Shown here in pieces: positions 45,507 to 54,916 of a DNA stretch of 64,000 nt. Numbering within the stretch: position 1 is the stretch's first letter; every line of letters begins with the position of its first letter. The DNA comes from Tissierellales bacterium. Lineage in GTDB: Bacteria > Bacillota > Clostridia > Tissierellales > JAOAQY01. A program made the position numbers and the translations under genes. Under the pieces are notes generated by a model. That model worked only from the letters and a program-made list of their open reading frames with translations. It did no database searches and was not told the origin of the DNA. Location of the stretch: NCBI GenBank assembly GCA_025210965.1, contig JAOAQY010000069.1, positions 1 through 64,000 on the forward strand, in the 5' to 3' direction.

Positions 45507-45824
45507 GTGATATATACGAGAGCAGAGTTGATTTTTTATGTTTATATGATATTGATGAATATCATGGGAATAATGGTTATGTATTTAGATAAGCGAAAAG
45601 CCAAAAATAAAAAATGGAGAATAAGTGAAAATAGTTTGATATTTACAGCTGTTTTTGGCGGAAGCATAGGCATTTTATTTGGTATGATTTTTTTCAAGCA
45701 TAAGCTAAATAAATCGAAATTCAAGTATGGAGTTCCATTTATATACGTCGTTCAAAAACTTGTAACTATTATGATTACTCATATGAGTTTTCACATTGGA
45801 TTATTAGAAAATTTAATAGGATAG
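45507..45824 (+). CDS. DUF1294 membrane protein
   Basis: GTG 45507 follows AAGAGGTGATATT; an upstream start at 45486 precedes the RBS. The product is about 105 residues with two or three membrane segments and the DUF1294 signature WRISENSLIFTAVFGGSIGILFGMIFFKHKLNKSKF. Function unknown; such proteins are widespread small integral membrane proteins. TGATATAAT at 45474-45482 is the likely -10. The gene stands alone. Confidence 0.85.
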   Translation: MIYTRAELIFYVYMILMNIMGIMVMYLDKRKAKNKKWRISENSLIFTAVFGGSIGILFGMIFFKHKLNKSKFKYGVPFIYVVQKLVTIMITHMSFHIGLLENLIG

Positions 45825-45947
45825 AAATGATATGTTGATTTCGTAAAATAATAAAAAAGAATTCAAATTGAGTTGATAGACTTTGTCAAAACTGATAAAA
45901 TAGTAGGGCAGTGTGATTAAGAAAATCTAAAGTTGAAGGGGTAGTGC

Positions 45948-46919
45948 ATGAAAATAGGAAATTTAACTTTTGAACATGGAGTATTTTTAGCACCAATGGC
46001 TGGTGTGACAGATGCTGTTTATAGACAGATTTGTAGAGAAAATGGTGCTGAAATGGTTTTTAGCGAAATGGTTAGTTGTAAGGGACTTTACTATGAAGAT
46101 AAAAAAAGTGAGCAAATGCTCCATATAGAAGAAGGAGAAAGACCAGTAGCTCTTCAGATTTTTGGTAATGACGAAAAAATTATGTCATATGTTGTTTCTA
46201 AATATTTAAATAAAAGAGACGATATTGATGTTATTGATATTAATATGGGATGCCCAGCACCTAAAATTGTAAACAATGGAAATGGGAGTGCCCTTATGAA
46301 ATCACCCGAGAGCGTTAGTAAAATTGTAAGAGAGGTTGTAAATGCATCTAATAAACCTGTTACGGTGAAAATGCGAAAAGGATGGGATGATGATAACATA
46401 AATGCAATTGAAATTGCTAAAATAGCAGAATCAGAGGGTGCACAAGCTGTTACTATTCATGGTAGAACTAGAGAAGAATTTTATACTGGTAAAGCTGATT
46501 GGGACATAATAAGACGTGTAAAGGATGAACTGAGTATTCCGGTTATAGGTAATGGCGATATATTTGAAGCAGAAGATGCGCTAAAAATGTTTCAATATAC
46601 TGGTTGTGATGGTGTAATGATTGGAAGAGGATGCCAAGGCAATCCTTGGATATTTAATGAAATAAAAGATTATTTGAAATCAGGAGATGTGCCTAAAAAG
46701 CCAGAGCCCTTTGAACGATTAGAAATGGCGTTAGAACATATGAGAAGATTGATACCATATAAGGGTGAATATAGAAGTATAAGAGAAATGAGAAAGCATA
46801 TTGGGTGGTATGTAAAAGGTATAAGACATTCTACTGAAATTAGGAGACAAATAAATACATTAGAAACATATGAAGAGGTAGAAATTTATCTAAAGAGTAT
46901 GATTAATAAACTTATTTAA
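45948..46919 (+). CDS. dusB: tRNA-dihydrouridine synthase (DusB-type)
   Basis: The 323-residue flavoenzyme reduces uridines in tRNA D-loops. Family marks are APMAGVTDAVYR near the N-terminus, the catalytic-cysteine region DINMGCPAPKIVNNGNGSALMK, and HGRTREEFYTGKADWDII. dusB-greA-lysS is a common Firmicute order and is seen here. GAAGGGGTAGTGC is a weak RBS before the ATG. Confidence 0.94.
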   Translation: MKIGNLTFEHGVFLAPMAGVTDAVYRQICRENGAEMVFSEMVSCKGLYYEDKKSEQMLHIEEGERPVALQIFGNDEKIMSYVVSKYLNKRDDIDVIDINMGCPAPKIVNNGNGSALMKSPESVSKIVREVVNASNKPVTVKMRKGWDDDNINAIEIAKIAESEGAQAVTIHGRTREEFYTGKADWDIIRRVKDELSIPVIGNGDIFEAEDALKMFQYTGCDGVMIGRGCQGNPWIFNEIKDYLKSGDVPKKPEPFERLEMALEHMRRLIPYKGEYRSIREMRKHIGWYVKGIRHSTEIRRQINTLETYEEVEIYLKSMINKLI

Positions 46920-47034
46920 ATGAGACTTCAAGCAAACTTGACAATGCTTGAAGACTAAATTATAATTATCGTTATATGCGAGCGGTAAGACATAAAACGG
47001 AATTTAAATATAGGAATGGAAAGGAAGACGATAA

Positions 47035-47511
47035 ATGGCTGAAAAAGAAGTTATTTTAACCAAAGAAGGTTTACAGAAACTAGAAGAAGAATTAGATTAT
47101 TTAAAGGCGACGAAGAGAAAAGAAGTTTCAGAAAGAATAAAGATTGCTATTGGTTTTGGAGATTTAAGTGAGAATGCTGAGTATGACGAAGCTAAAAATG
47201 AACAGGCTCAAGTTGAAGAGCGCATTTATAAATTAGAGCAGATGATTGCCAAAGCTGAAATTATAGATGATTCTAAAATTGATAAATCAAAGGTACATGT
47301 CGGATCGATTGTTACTATTTTAGATTTAGAGGAAAATGAAGAAGTTGAGTACACAATAGTAGGTTCTACGGAAGCTGATCCATTTGAGTTTAAGATTTCA
47401 AATGATTCTCCTGTAGGTTCTGCACTTTTAGGACATGTAGTAGATGATGTGGTAGACGTTCAAGTGCCAGATGGCATAGTTCAATATAAAGTATTAAAAA
47501 TAGGTCGATAG
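47035..47511 (+). CDS. greA: Transcription elongation factor GreA
   Basis: The 158-residue protein has an N-terminal coiled coil with the tip acidic residues ([13 protein letters not shown]) and a C-terminal FKBP-like domain ([20 protein letters not shown]). It stimulates RNA cleavage by backtracked RNA polymerase. Length is normal. A short stem-loop lies directly after the stop. Confidence 0.96.
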   Translation: MAEKEVILTKEGLQKLEEELDYLKATKRKEVSERIKIAIGFGDLSENAEYDEAKNEQAQVEERIYKLEQMIAKAEIIDDSKIDKSKVHVGSIVTILDLEENEEVEYTIVGSTEADPFEFKISNDSPVGSALLGHVVDDVVDVQVPDGIVQYKVLKIGR

Positions 47512-47533
47512 AGGAGAGAAATCTCCTTCTTTT
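47512..47533 (+). terminator. Weak terminator-like hairpin after greA
   Basis: AGGAGA-GAAA-TCTCCT followed by a T-rich stretch (TCTTTTAT). The stem is short, so read-through to lysS is likely. Confidence 0.45.
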
Positions 47534-47554
47534 ATGTAAGGGAGTGGGCATTTA

Positions 47555-49027
47555 ATGGATAATTTAAATGAAATGCAAATTATAAGACGTGACAAATTAA
47601 AAGATTTACAAGCAAATGGTAGAGATCCTTTTAAGATAGAAAAATTCGAGGTTACAAACAAGAGCAAGGAAATTAAAGAAAGATTTGAAGAATTCGAAGG
47701 TAAAAACGTTGTTTTAGCTGGACGACTTATGTCTAAGCGTGGACAAGGAAAAGTTGGATTTTATGATATTCAAGATTCTAATGGAAGAATTCAATTATTT
47801 ATCAAAAAAGATTTGGTTGGAGAAGCTGAATATGAGTGGATTAAAACTTATGATATAGGTGATTACTTAGGAGCAGAAGGAACTATTTTCATGACTAAGA
47901 AGGGTGAAATTTCTGTTAGAGTTGAAAAAGTTACTTTGCTTTCTAAATCATTACAGATATTACCAGAAAAATTCCACGGATTAAAAGATCCAGATTTAAG
48001 ATATAGACAAAGATATGTTGATTTGGTTATGAATCCAGAGATTAAAAATGTTTTTGAAACTCGTTCAAAAATAATCAGAAAGACTAGAGAGTTTTTAGAT
48101 GGTAGAGGGTTCATGGAAGTAGAGACTCCAGTATTAAATACTCTTTCGGGAGGAGCATCTGCTAGACCATTTATCACACATCATAACAGTTTAGATATAG
48201 AAATGTATATGAGAATAGCCTTAGAATTACCACTTAAGAGATTGATTGTTGGTGGATTTGACAAGGTGTATGAAATGAGTCGTGTATTTAGAAATGAAGG
48301 AATGGATGCTAGTCATAATCCAGAATTTACATTATTGGAAACGTATGAAGCATTTGCTGATTATGAAGATGTAATGAGAATGGTTGAAGAACTTTATGCA
48401 TTTGTAGCGCAAGAAGTAAAAGGTGATTTGAAAATTAATTTCCAGGGAGAGACTATTGATTTGACACCACCTTGGAAAAGAGCTAGAATGGTCGACTTAG
48501 TTACAGAATATGCTGGTGTTGATTTTGACAAGATTACTGACAAAGAAGAAGCTCATGCTAAAGCTAAGGAATTACACTTAGAGTTAGAAGGTCATGAAAG
48601 TATTGGAGAGATTATCAATGAGGCATTTGAAGCGTTTGTTGAAGAACATCTAGTTCAGCCAACGTTTGTAACTCATCATCCAGTTGAAATATCTCCATTA
48701 GCTAAAAAAGATCCAGAAGATGGAAGATATACACATAGATTCGAAGCGTTTATTTGCAAAAGTGAAGCAGGAAATGCTTTTTCAGAATTAAATGATCCAA
48801 TTGATCAAAAAGAAAGATTTATGGATCAAGTTAAGAAAAGAGAATCTGGTGATGAAGAAGCTCAAATGATGGATACTGACTTTATAAATGCACTAGAAGT
48901 TGGTATGCCACCAACAGGCGGTTTAGGAATTGGAATTGATAGAATGGTAATGTTATTTACAGACCAATCGAGCATAAGAGATGTAATTTTATTCCCAACT
49001 ATGAAACCAACAGGTGGACAGCAATAG
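47555..49027 (+). CDS. lysS: Lysyl-tRNA synthetase, class II
   Basis: The 490-residue enzyme has an N-terminal OB-fold anticodon-binding domain (about 50-150) and a class II catalytic core: motif 2 [24 protein letters not shown] and motif 3 [12 protein letters not shown]. It charges tRNA(Lys). It lies 43 bases after greA, with GGGAGTGGGC before the ATG. Confidence 0.97.
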   Translation: MDNLNEMQIIRRDKLKDLQANGRDPFKIEKFEVTNKSKEIKERFEEFEGKNVVLAGRLMSKRGQGKVGFYDIQDSNGRIQLFIKKDLVGEAEYEWIKTYDIGDYLGAEGTIFMTKKGEISVRVEKVTLLSKSLQILPEKFHGLKDPDLRYRQRYVDLVMNPEIKNVFETRSKIIRKTREFLDGRGFMEVETPVLNTLSGGASARPFITHHNSLDIEMYMRIALELPLKRLIVGGFDKVYEMSRVFRNEGMDASHNPEFTLLETYEAFADYEDVMRMVEELYAFVAQEVKGDLKINFQGETIDLTPPWKRARMVDLVTEYAGVDFDKITDKEEAHAKAKELHLELEGHESIGEIINEAFEAFVEEHLVQPTFVTHHPVEISPLAKKDPEDGRYTHRFEAFICKSEAGNAFSELNDPIDQKERFMDQVKKRESGDEEAQMMDTDFINALEVGMPPTGGLGIGIDRMVMLFTDQSSIRDVILFPTMKPTGGQQ

Positions 49028-49050
49028 AAGATAATAAATAGTTTGATATA

Positions 49051-49075
49051 AAAAAGCGTCCTATGGACGCTTTTT
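49051..49075 (+). terminator. Intrinsic terminator after lysS
   Basis: AAAAAGCGTCC-TAT-GGACGCTTTTT. Confidence 0.92.
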
Positions 49076-49110
49076 AGTTATCTTAAAACACATTTAAAAG
49101 GAGTGATCCT

Positions 49111-49677
49111 ATGTACACGTTAGATTCACTTGAACAGATATGCCATGGCTGCCGAAAGTGTAAACTAGGAGAAACTAGAAATCAATTGGTATTTGGAAAA
49201 GGTAAAGAAGATGCTGATATGATGCTTATTGGCGAAGGTCCGGGCTATAATGAAGATCAGCAGGGAATACCGTTTGTAGGAGTTGCAGGTCAATTACTAG
49301 ATAAAATATTGGCAGCTATAGAACTTAGTAAAGAGGAAGTTTATATAGCAAATATAGTTAAATGTAGGCCGCCGAATAATAGAAATCCACTTAAAGAAGA
49401 GGAAGACTCGTGCTTGCCATATTTGAGATGGCAAGTTAAAATTGTAGAGCCCCAAATTATAGTGTGTTTGGGTGCAGTAGCATCTAAGCGATTGATTGAT
49501 GAAAATTTTAGAATAACTAGAGAGCATGGAAAATGGTTTAAAAAAGGGAATTATTGGATGATTGCAACCTATCACCCAGCAGCACTTTTAAGAGATGAAT
49601 CTAAAAAAAGAGATGCATGGGATGACTGGAAGGTAATAAAAGCAAAATATGATGAACTTAAGGGGGAAATAATTTGA
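49111..49677 (+). CDS. Uracil-DNA glycosylase, family 4 (iron-sulfur)
   Basis: The 188-residue protein removes uracil from DNA to start base-excision repair. The four Fe-S ligands of family 4 are present: C14 and C17 (CHGCRKC), C85 (KCRPP) and C101 (DSCLPYL). The active-site motifs GEGPGYNED (41-49) and HPAALL (155-160) are present. AAAGGAGTGATCC precedes the ATG. A second, paralogous gene overlaps its stop by four bases. Confidence 0.93.
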   Translation: MYTLDSLEQICHGCRKCKLGETRNQLVFGKGKEDADMMLIGEGPGYNEDQQGIPFVGVAGQLLDKILAAIELSKEEVYIANIVKCRPPNNRNPLKEEEDSCLPYLRWQVKIVEPQIIVCLGAVASKRLIDENFRITREHGKWFKKGNYWMIATYHPAALLRDESKKRDAWDDWKVIKAKYDELKGEII

Positions 49678-50246
49678 ATAAAGAATTTGTAGAACGATTA
49701 AAAAAACACTTTCCTGACAAAAAATTGGTTTTTGGAGATGGAGAAAAATCAACGAAAATTTTATTGATAGGAGAAGCTCCAGGAGAACAAGAAGCTAAAC
49801 AAGGAAAACCATTTGTAGGCAAGGCTGGCAAAAATCTAGATGAATTTATATCTATTCTGAAATTACAGAGAAAAGATTTATACATAACAAATGTGGTCAA
49901 ATTTAGACCAACTAAATTAAGTGTTAAAACTGGGAAACCAATAAACAGACCCCCTAAAAAAGACGAAATAAGTAGTTTTAAACCTTATCTGATAGAAGAA
50001 ATTGAAACTATTAAACCAAAAGTTATAGTAACACTTGGAAATACTCCGTTAAAAGCACTTTTAGGAGACAAGGTAAATATAGGACAATGTCATGGTGAAA
50101 TTCAAACATTGGATTTAAATGGAATAGAATTTGACTTGATGCCGCTCTATCATCCAGCAGCTATAATATACAATCAAAGCTTAAAAGAAATATATGCGAA
50201 TGATTTGGAGCGATTAAGAACATTCTTAGAGGAGAATTTGATATGA
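49674..50246 (+). CDS. Uracil-DNA glycosylase-superfamily paralogue lacking Fe-S cysteines
   Basis: TTG 49674 overlaps the preceding stop (TTGA) after AAGGGGGAA, so translation is coupled. The 190-residue protein keeps the glycosylase motifs GEAPGEQE (33-40) and YHPAA (159-163) and the general fold. It lacks the N-terminal CxxC segment, has F77 in KFRP where the neighbour has C85, and F102 in SFKPYL where the neighbour has C101. It therefore cannot form the family 4 cluster. It also has a longer insertion around 80-97. Function could be an altered-specificity glycosylase or a partner of the first. Confidence 0.85.
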   Translation: MNKEFVERLKKHFPDKKLVFGDGEKSTKILLIGEAPGEQEAKQGKPFVGKAGKNLDEFISILKLQRKDLYITNVVKFRPTKLSVKTGKPINRPPKKDEISSFKPYLIEEIETIKPKVIVTLGNTPLKALLGDKVNIGQCHGEIQTLDLNGIEFDLMPLYHPAAIIYNQSLKEIYANDLERLRTFLEENLI

Positions 50247-51019
50247 AAAAGCCAAATATACTGAAGTGGGTTGGAACAATATTATTGATTAGTGGATTGA
50301 TGTCTATTATAGGTCAAAATATCTTATTTAATATCTTGAGAAATCAAAATTTATTAACTAATGTAAATGCTAGTTCTATAACTATATTGTATTCCCTAAT
50401 AGCTGTGATTAGTTTGATGAGCGGTATATTGATCTTAAAAGGAAATTCAATTGGAGAAAAAGTATATCTTTTGAGTATGCCTATAGCTATTGGGGTAGAA
50501 ATTTTCATGGTAGGATTTACACCCATGGTCATGTCGAATTCTATGGCTTGTATTTTGGTATATTTATTGTTGAATACACAAGATGTAAAAGATTTTTTTA
50601 AAGAAAATAGGTTAGAAAAAGAAGAAATGAAAGAATCGAAAATTATAGAAGCACCGTACAAATTACTTGGAGTATTTTTATATGGAATAAGTTTATTTAT
50701 ACTAACTGGTGGTATAATATTGGGATTTTTAGCGATAGCAAATTTAGGAGACTTTAGATACTTTGAGATTGCTTTGGTTTTGATTGGAGTAGTTTTGAAT
50801 ATATTTAGTTTGAAACTGTGGAAAATTAATTTTAAATTCATGATAGGAGTATCTTTTATAGTAGTTGGAAGTTTGTTTTTAATAAATGCAGTAACATTTT
50901 CACTTCTGGAGAGAATTGTATCAGAGCAGATATTATTAATGAAATATATTTTGTCAGGTTTAATCGGGATTGGGCAATTATTTTTAGGAAAAAGTCTTGT
51001 TTTGAAATCGAGAAAGTGA
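50243..51019 (+). CDS. Polytopic membrane protein of unknown function
   Basis: The 258-residue protein has about eight hydrophobic segments in two groups, separated by a short charged loop (about 115-133, FFKENRLEKEEMKESKI). It overlaps the preceding glycosylase-like gene by four bases, and AGAGGAG precedes the ATG, so it is coupled. I recognise no family. The link to uracil repair is only by position. Confidence 0.65.
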   Translation: MKKPNILKWVGTILLISGLMSIIGQNILFNILRNQNLLTNVNASSITILYSLIAVISLMSGILILKGNSIGEKVYLLSMPIAIGVEIFMVGFTPMVMSNSMACILVYLLLNTQDVKDFFKENRLEKEEMKESKIIEAPYKLLGVFLYGISLFILTGGIILGFLAIANLGDFRYFEIALVLIGVVLNIFSLKLWKINFKFMIGVSFIVVGSLFLINAVTFSLLERIVSEQILLMKYILSGLIGIGQLFLGKSLVLKSRK

Positions 51020-51044
51020 TAGACTAATATCGAGAAGATGCTAC

Positions 51045-51077
51045 ATATGGGGTCTGATTATCAATCAGACCCCATAT
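51045..51077. other. 15-bp perfect hairpin just before nrdJ
   Basis: ATATGGGGTCTGATT (51045-51059) and AATCAGACCCCATAT (51063-51077) are exact complements around ATC. There is no T-run, so it is not a standard terminator. It ends five bases before the ribosome binding site of nrdJ, and could act on mRNA stability or translation, or be a protein-binding site. Confidence 0.75.
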
Positions 51078-51095
51078 AATGTGGAGGTGCAATTA

Positions 51096-53444
51096 TTGAA
51101 AGTTATAAAACGAAATGGAGATTTAGTTGAATTTAACAAAAATAAGATTGTGGTAGCTATACGAGCTTCTATGGCTGAAACTAAGCTTGGAATTGAAGAG
51201 GATATCATAGCGGATGTAGTTGCAGTTGTTGAACAAATCATTGAAAAAGGTTATGAAAGCATTAATGTAGAAGATATACAAGATATTGTTGAAAATGCAC
51301 TTATGGATAGTAGTCGAAAAGATGCTGCTAAGCGATATATATTGTATAGATATGAAAGAGATAAAACTAGAGATGCTAGAAAAAGACATGATGGAAGTTT
51401 ATTGAGTGAAGAATTTGTAAGTCAGTATAAACACAAGCCATCGCCTATGAAACAATTGGGGAATTTTGTATACTACAGAACGTATTCCCGATATATACCT
51501 GATTTAAAAAGAAGAGAATATTGGTGGGAGACTGTAAAACGAGCGGTAGATTATAATTGTAAATTAGTTCCAACTACTAAAGAAGAAGCTGAAAATTTAT
51601 ACGATAATATATTTAATTTGAGACAATTTCTATCGGGTAGAACATTTTGGGTTGGAAACACAGAAGTAGCTAAAAATTATCCTATGTCGAACTATAATTG
51701 TGCATTTGAAGTTATAAATAGTTTTGAATCTTTGAGGGATTTATTTTATTTACTGATGGTAGGAGCTGGAGTTGGCGTTAGAATATTAAAATCAGATGTT
51801 GAGCAACTGCCTAAAATTCGAACAGATTATGATTTGATTCATGGGGATTATACTCCTATTCAAAAGCAAAATAGAGAAGATAGCACTAGTCTCGAGTTCA
51901 GTTATAATTCGGTTGTTAAAATAACGGTAGGAGATAGTAAAGAGGGTTGGGTTCAATCGCTTGATTATTTCTTTAGATTGTTGTATAGCAACGAATACAG
52001 AAATATTAAGACAATTATAATAAATTATGACCATGTTAGACCTAAAGGAGAAAGGCTCAAAACATTTGGAGGAACAGCTAGTGGTCATGAGAGTCTTAAA
52101 AACATGTTTTATAAAGTAGATAGAGTTATAAAGAAAGCCTCTGTGTTAGCTGAAAAAGCAAGAATAGCACTAAGACCTATAGATTGCTTGGATATAGCAA
52201 ACATAATTGGAGAAAATGTTGTAGTAGGTGGAGTTAGAAGGACAGCAGAAATAGTACTTGTAGATCAAGATGATGAAATGAGCATTGATGCAAAAACTAA
52301 TTTATACAAAAAAATTGACAATAACTGGATAGTGGATCAGGAAATAATTCATAGACAGATGAGTAATAATTCAATATATTATACAAAAAAACCTACGCGA
52401 GAAAGATTACATTGGCAAATGGAAAAAATGAGATATTCTGGAGAACCTGGCTGGGTAAACGAAGAAGCGGGAGCTAAAAGACGTCCGAATATGAATGGGG
52501 TAAACCCTTGCGGAGAGATATTGCTAGATGCGAAGGGAATGTGTAATCTGACTACAGTAAATGTATATTCATTTGTAGAAAATGGAAAACTAGATATTGA
52601 AAGATTGCTTGATGCTCAAAGACTTTCAGCTAGGGCGGCATATAGAATGACTTGTGTAGAACTTGAAATACCTAAGTGGGATAAGGTTCAAAATAGAGAT
52701 AGGCTATTAGGATGCTCAATGACGGGATGGCAAGATATGGTTAATGCAACTAGTATGGAGAGAGAAGAGCAAAAGCATATACTTGGAGAACTTAGAAAAG
52801 CTGCGCGTGAAGCTGCAGATGAGTATGCTAGGGAACTAGGTCATAGTGAACCACTTCTTGTGACTACTGTAAAGCCGGAGGGAACATTATCTCAACTTCC
52901 AACAGTGTCTAGTGGAGTTCATTATTCACACTCACCTTACTTTATAAGACGAGTTAGGATTAGTTCTGATGATCCATTGGTCAAAGTTTGTGAAGAGTTA
53001 GGTTACCCAGTATTTCCAGAAGTTGGGCAAGATATTAAAACTTGTACAACTAAAGTAGTAGAATTTCCAGTAAAGGCACCAGATGGAATTACTAAGTATG
53101 ATGTAAGTGCTATAGAACAATTAGAAAATTATAAGATGTTTATGAAACACTATGTAGATCACAATTGTTCTATTACAATACATGTAAGACCGCATGAATG
53201 GGAAACTGTAGAAGAATGGGTTTGGGAAAATTGGGATGATGTTGTGGCACTTTCGTTTTTGGCATTAGATGATAATTTTTACGAATTATTACCATATGAA
53301 GCTATTGACGAAGAAGAGTACAATAGGAGAGTTGGTGAAATGAAATCATTTATACCATCTCTCATTAGTAAGTATGAAAAAGAAGAAACTGAATTTGACA
53401 TAGGGACAGAGGGTTGTGAATCAGGAGTTTGTCCGATAAGATAG
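51096..53444 (+). CDS. nrdJ: Adenosylcobalamin-dependent ribonucleoside-triphosphate reductase (class II)
   Basis: TTG 51096 follows GGAGGTG (51083-51089). The product is about 782 residues: an N-terminal ATP-cone (about 1-95, VIKRNGDLVEFNKNKIVVAIRASM), then the reductase barrel with NYNCAFEVINSF, the finger loop NPCGEILL and a C-terminal Cys pair in CESGVCPIR. It makes dNTPs from NTPs with B12, without oxygen dependence. It resembles the monomeric Lactobacillus type. No cobalamin riboswitch can fit in the 76-base gap upstream. Confidence 0.94.
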   Translation: MKVIKRNGDLVEFNKNKIVVAIRASMAETKLGIEEDIIADVVAVVEQIIEKGYESINVEDIQDIVENALMDSSRKDAAKRYILYRYERDKTRDARKRHDGSLLSEEFVSQYKHKPSPMKQLGNFVYYRTYSRYIPDLKRREYWWETVKRAVDYNCKLVPTTKEEAENLYDNIFNLRQFLSGRTFWVGNTEVAKNYPMSNYNCAFEVINSFESLRDLFYLLMVGAGVGVRILKSDVEQLPKIRTDYDLIHGDYTPIQKQNREDSTSLEFSYNSVVKITVGDSKEGWVQSLDYFFRLLYSNEYRNIKTIIINYDHVRPKGERLKTFGGTASGHESLKNMFYKVDRVIKKASVLAEKARIALRPIDCLDIANIIGENVVVGGVRRTAEIVLVDQDDEMSIDAKTNLYKKIDNNWIVDQEIIHRQMSNNSIYYTKKPTRERLHWQMEKMRYSGEPGWVNEEAGAKRRPNMNGVNPCGEILLDAKGMCNLTTVNVYSFVENGKLDIERLLDAQRLSARAAYRMTCVELEIPKWDKVQNRDRLLGCSMTGWQDMVNATSMEREEQKHILGELRKAAREAADEYARELGHSEPLLVTTVKPEGTLSQLPTVSSGVHYSHSPYFIRRVRISSDDPLVKVCEELGYPVFPEVGQDIKTCTTKVVEFPVKAPDGITKYDVSAIEQLENYKMFMKHYVDHNCSITIHVRPHEWETVEEWVWENWDDVVALSFLALDDNFYELLPYEAIDEEEYNRRVGEMKSFIPSLISKYEKEETEFDIGTEGCESGVCPIR

Positions 53445-53452
53445 GAGTAAAC

Positions 53453-53908
53453 ATGAAAATTAGAGGATTTGAATTAGTAAGCGACAAAAACAAAAAGCAA
53501 AATGATGAGGTTAAATTGCCTAAAAGAGGCAGTAAAACATCGGCTGGATATGATTTTTATACACCAATAGATGTGGATATAGAAGCTGGTAAACAAGCTA
53601 TTGTTTGGACTGATATAAAAGCATATATGCAGGAGGATGAAGTACTGCAGCTTTATGTTAGAAGTTCGATAGGTATAAAAAAAGGTATAGTGCTTTCAAA
53701 TGGAACCGGAATAGTCGATCATGATTATTACAATAATGATTCGAATGAAGGAAACATTGGTATTGCATTAATTAATAATAGCGACAAAACAGTAAATATA
53801 AATGCAGGAGAAAGAATAGCGCAAGGGATATTTATGAAATACTTGGTTGCAGATCAAGGAAATAGTGATGAAACTAGAACTGGCGGTATTGGAAGTACAG
53901 ATAAATAG
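53453..53908 (+). CDS. dut: dUTPase-family protein
   Basis: ATG 53453 follows AGGAGT; an upstream start overlapping nrdJ is less likely. The 151-residue protein has all five dUTPase motifs in modified form: AGYDFY, YVRSSIGIKKG, NGTGIVDHDYYN (motif 3), RIAQGIF and the C-terminal RTGGIGSTDK. It would hydrolyse dUTP to dUMP and so supports nrdJ, eight bases upstream, and limits uracil in DNA. Motif 3 has DHDYYNND in place of the usual DxDYRG, so the enzyme is a divergent type. Confidence 0.85.
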   Translation: MKIRGFELVSDKNKKQNDEVKLPKRGSKTSAGYDFYTPIDVDIEAGKQAIVWTDIKAYMQEDEVLQLYVRSSIGIKKGIVLSNGTGIVDHDYYNNDSNEGNIGIALINNSDKTVNINAGERIAQGIFMKYLVADQGNSDETRTGGIGSTDK

Positions 53909-53918
53909 CTTTAATTAA

Positions 53919-53974
53919 AAATAAATACTAGTATTTGAATTGAAATATATTCGAGTACTGGTATTTTATTTTTG
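53919..53974 (+). terminator. Terminator-like stem after the dUTPase gene
   Basis: AAATACTAGTA pairs with TACTGGTATTT over a 22-base loop, and a T-rich run follows. Confidence 0.7.
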
Positions 53975-54042
53975 TCTGAATTTGCTAATTGATGTAAAAA
54001 ATATGCTATAATTGTAGTGAATTAAGTTCAGAAAGGGGTATA

Positions 54043-54900
54043 ATGATGGGTAAGATAGGTTTGATATTAGAGGGTGGTGGAATGCGTGGCATGTACACTA
54101 CCGGTGTTTTGGATTTTTTCATGGAAAAGAATTTATATTTCCCATATGTAATTGGAGTATCCGCAGGAGCGATGAATGGACTGAGCTATGTTTCTAAGCA
54201 GAAAGGAAGAAATAGAAATATTACTATGGAATTTATTAGTGATTCGCGATATGTAAATATGAGAAATATATTTTTGGGAAGAGATGTTTTTGGACTAGAT
54301 TTCATATTTGAAGATATTTGTAAAAAATATAATCCATTCGACTACAAGACTTTTATGGAATCTGATCAAAATTTTAACTTGGCTTGTACTGATGTAGAAA
54401 CTGGAGAGCCTGTTTATTACGATAAAGGAAGCTGTGATGACATATTGACTGCTTGTAAAGCTTCAAGTAGTTTGCCGTTAGTTAATTCTATAGTAGAATT
54501 TGAGGGTAGAAAACTTTTAGATGGAGGATTGTCTGACCCTATCCCATATAAAAAGGCAATTAGAGATGGATATTGTAAAAATGTAATAGTTTTGACTAGA
54601 GATGAAGATTTTGAAGTAGAACCAGTAAAACATAAACTGATATTGAATACGCAATATGGAGAATACCCAAATTTGCTAAAAACTATATTTGAAAGACCAG
54701 TTAATTATGAACGAACGCTTAGTGACATAAAAAACTTAGAGAAATCTAAAGATTTTTTTGTTATTCGCCCTAGTGAGCCAATCAATATAAAAATATTTGA
54801 TTCAAATATTAAAGATTTGATATATATTTATATAAGAGGATATATAGACGCAGAAAAGAAATATAAAGACCTTCTCGAATGGATAGATGATAATAAATAA
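54043..54900 (+). CDS. Patatin-like phospholipase
   Basis: The 285-residue cytoplasmic or membrane-associated lipase of the RssA/YjjU group has the oxyanion loop LEGGGMRGMYTTGV, the nucleophile GVSAGA (S42 region) and the catalytic aspartate DGGLSDP. It would hydrolyse membrane lipid or acyl esters. AAGGGGTATA precedes the two ATGs. It is followed 16 bases later by a response regulator, so the two are likely co-transcribed. Confidence 0.9.
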   Translation: MMGKIGLILEGGGMRGMYTTGVLDFFMEKNLYFPYVIGVSAGAMNGLSYVSKQKGRNRNITMEFISDSRYVNMRNIFLGRDVFGLDFIFEDICKKYNPFDYKTFMESDQNFNLACTDVETGEPVYYDKGSCDDILTACKASSSLPLVNSIVEFEGRKLLDGGLSDPIPYKKAIRDGYCKNVIVLTRDEDFEVEPVKHKLILNTQYGEYPNLLKTIFERPVNYERTLSDIKNLEKSKDFFVIRPSEPINIKIFDSNIKDLIYIYIRGYIDAEKKYKDLLEWIDDNK

Positions 54901-54916
54901 CAAAGGAGGAGTGTAG

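Noticed and set aside
46926-46954. Hairpin ACTTCAAGCA ... TGCTTGAAG after dusB
   Set aside because: A 9-bp stem is clear, but no T-run follows, so I did not call it a terminator; it may be a processing or stability element.
50344-50841. 165-codon minus-strand frame
   Set aside because: Antisense to the membrane protein gene at 50243-51019, which is coupled to its upstream neighbour and has an RBS.
51075-51080. TATAAT at the end of the nrdJ hairpin as a -10
   Set aside because: Initiation there would start inside the RBS of nrdJ and there is no -35.
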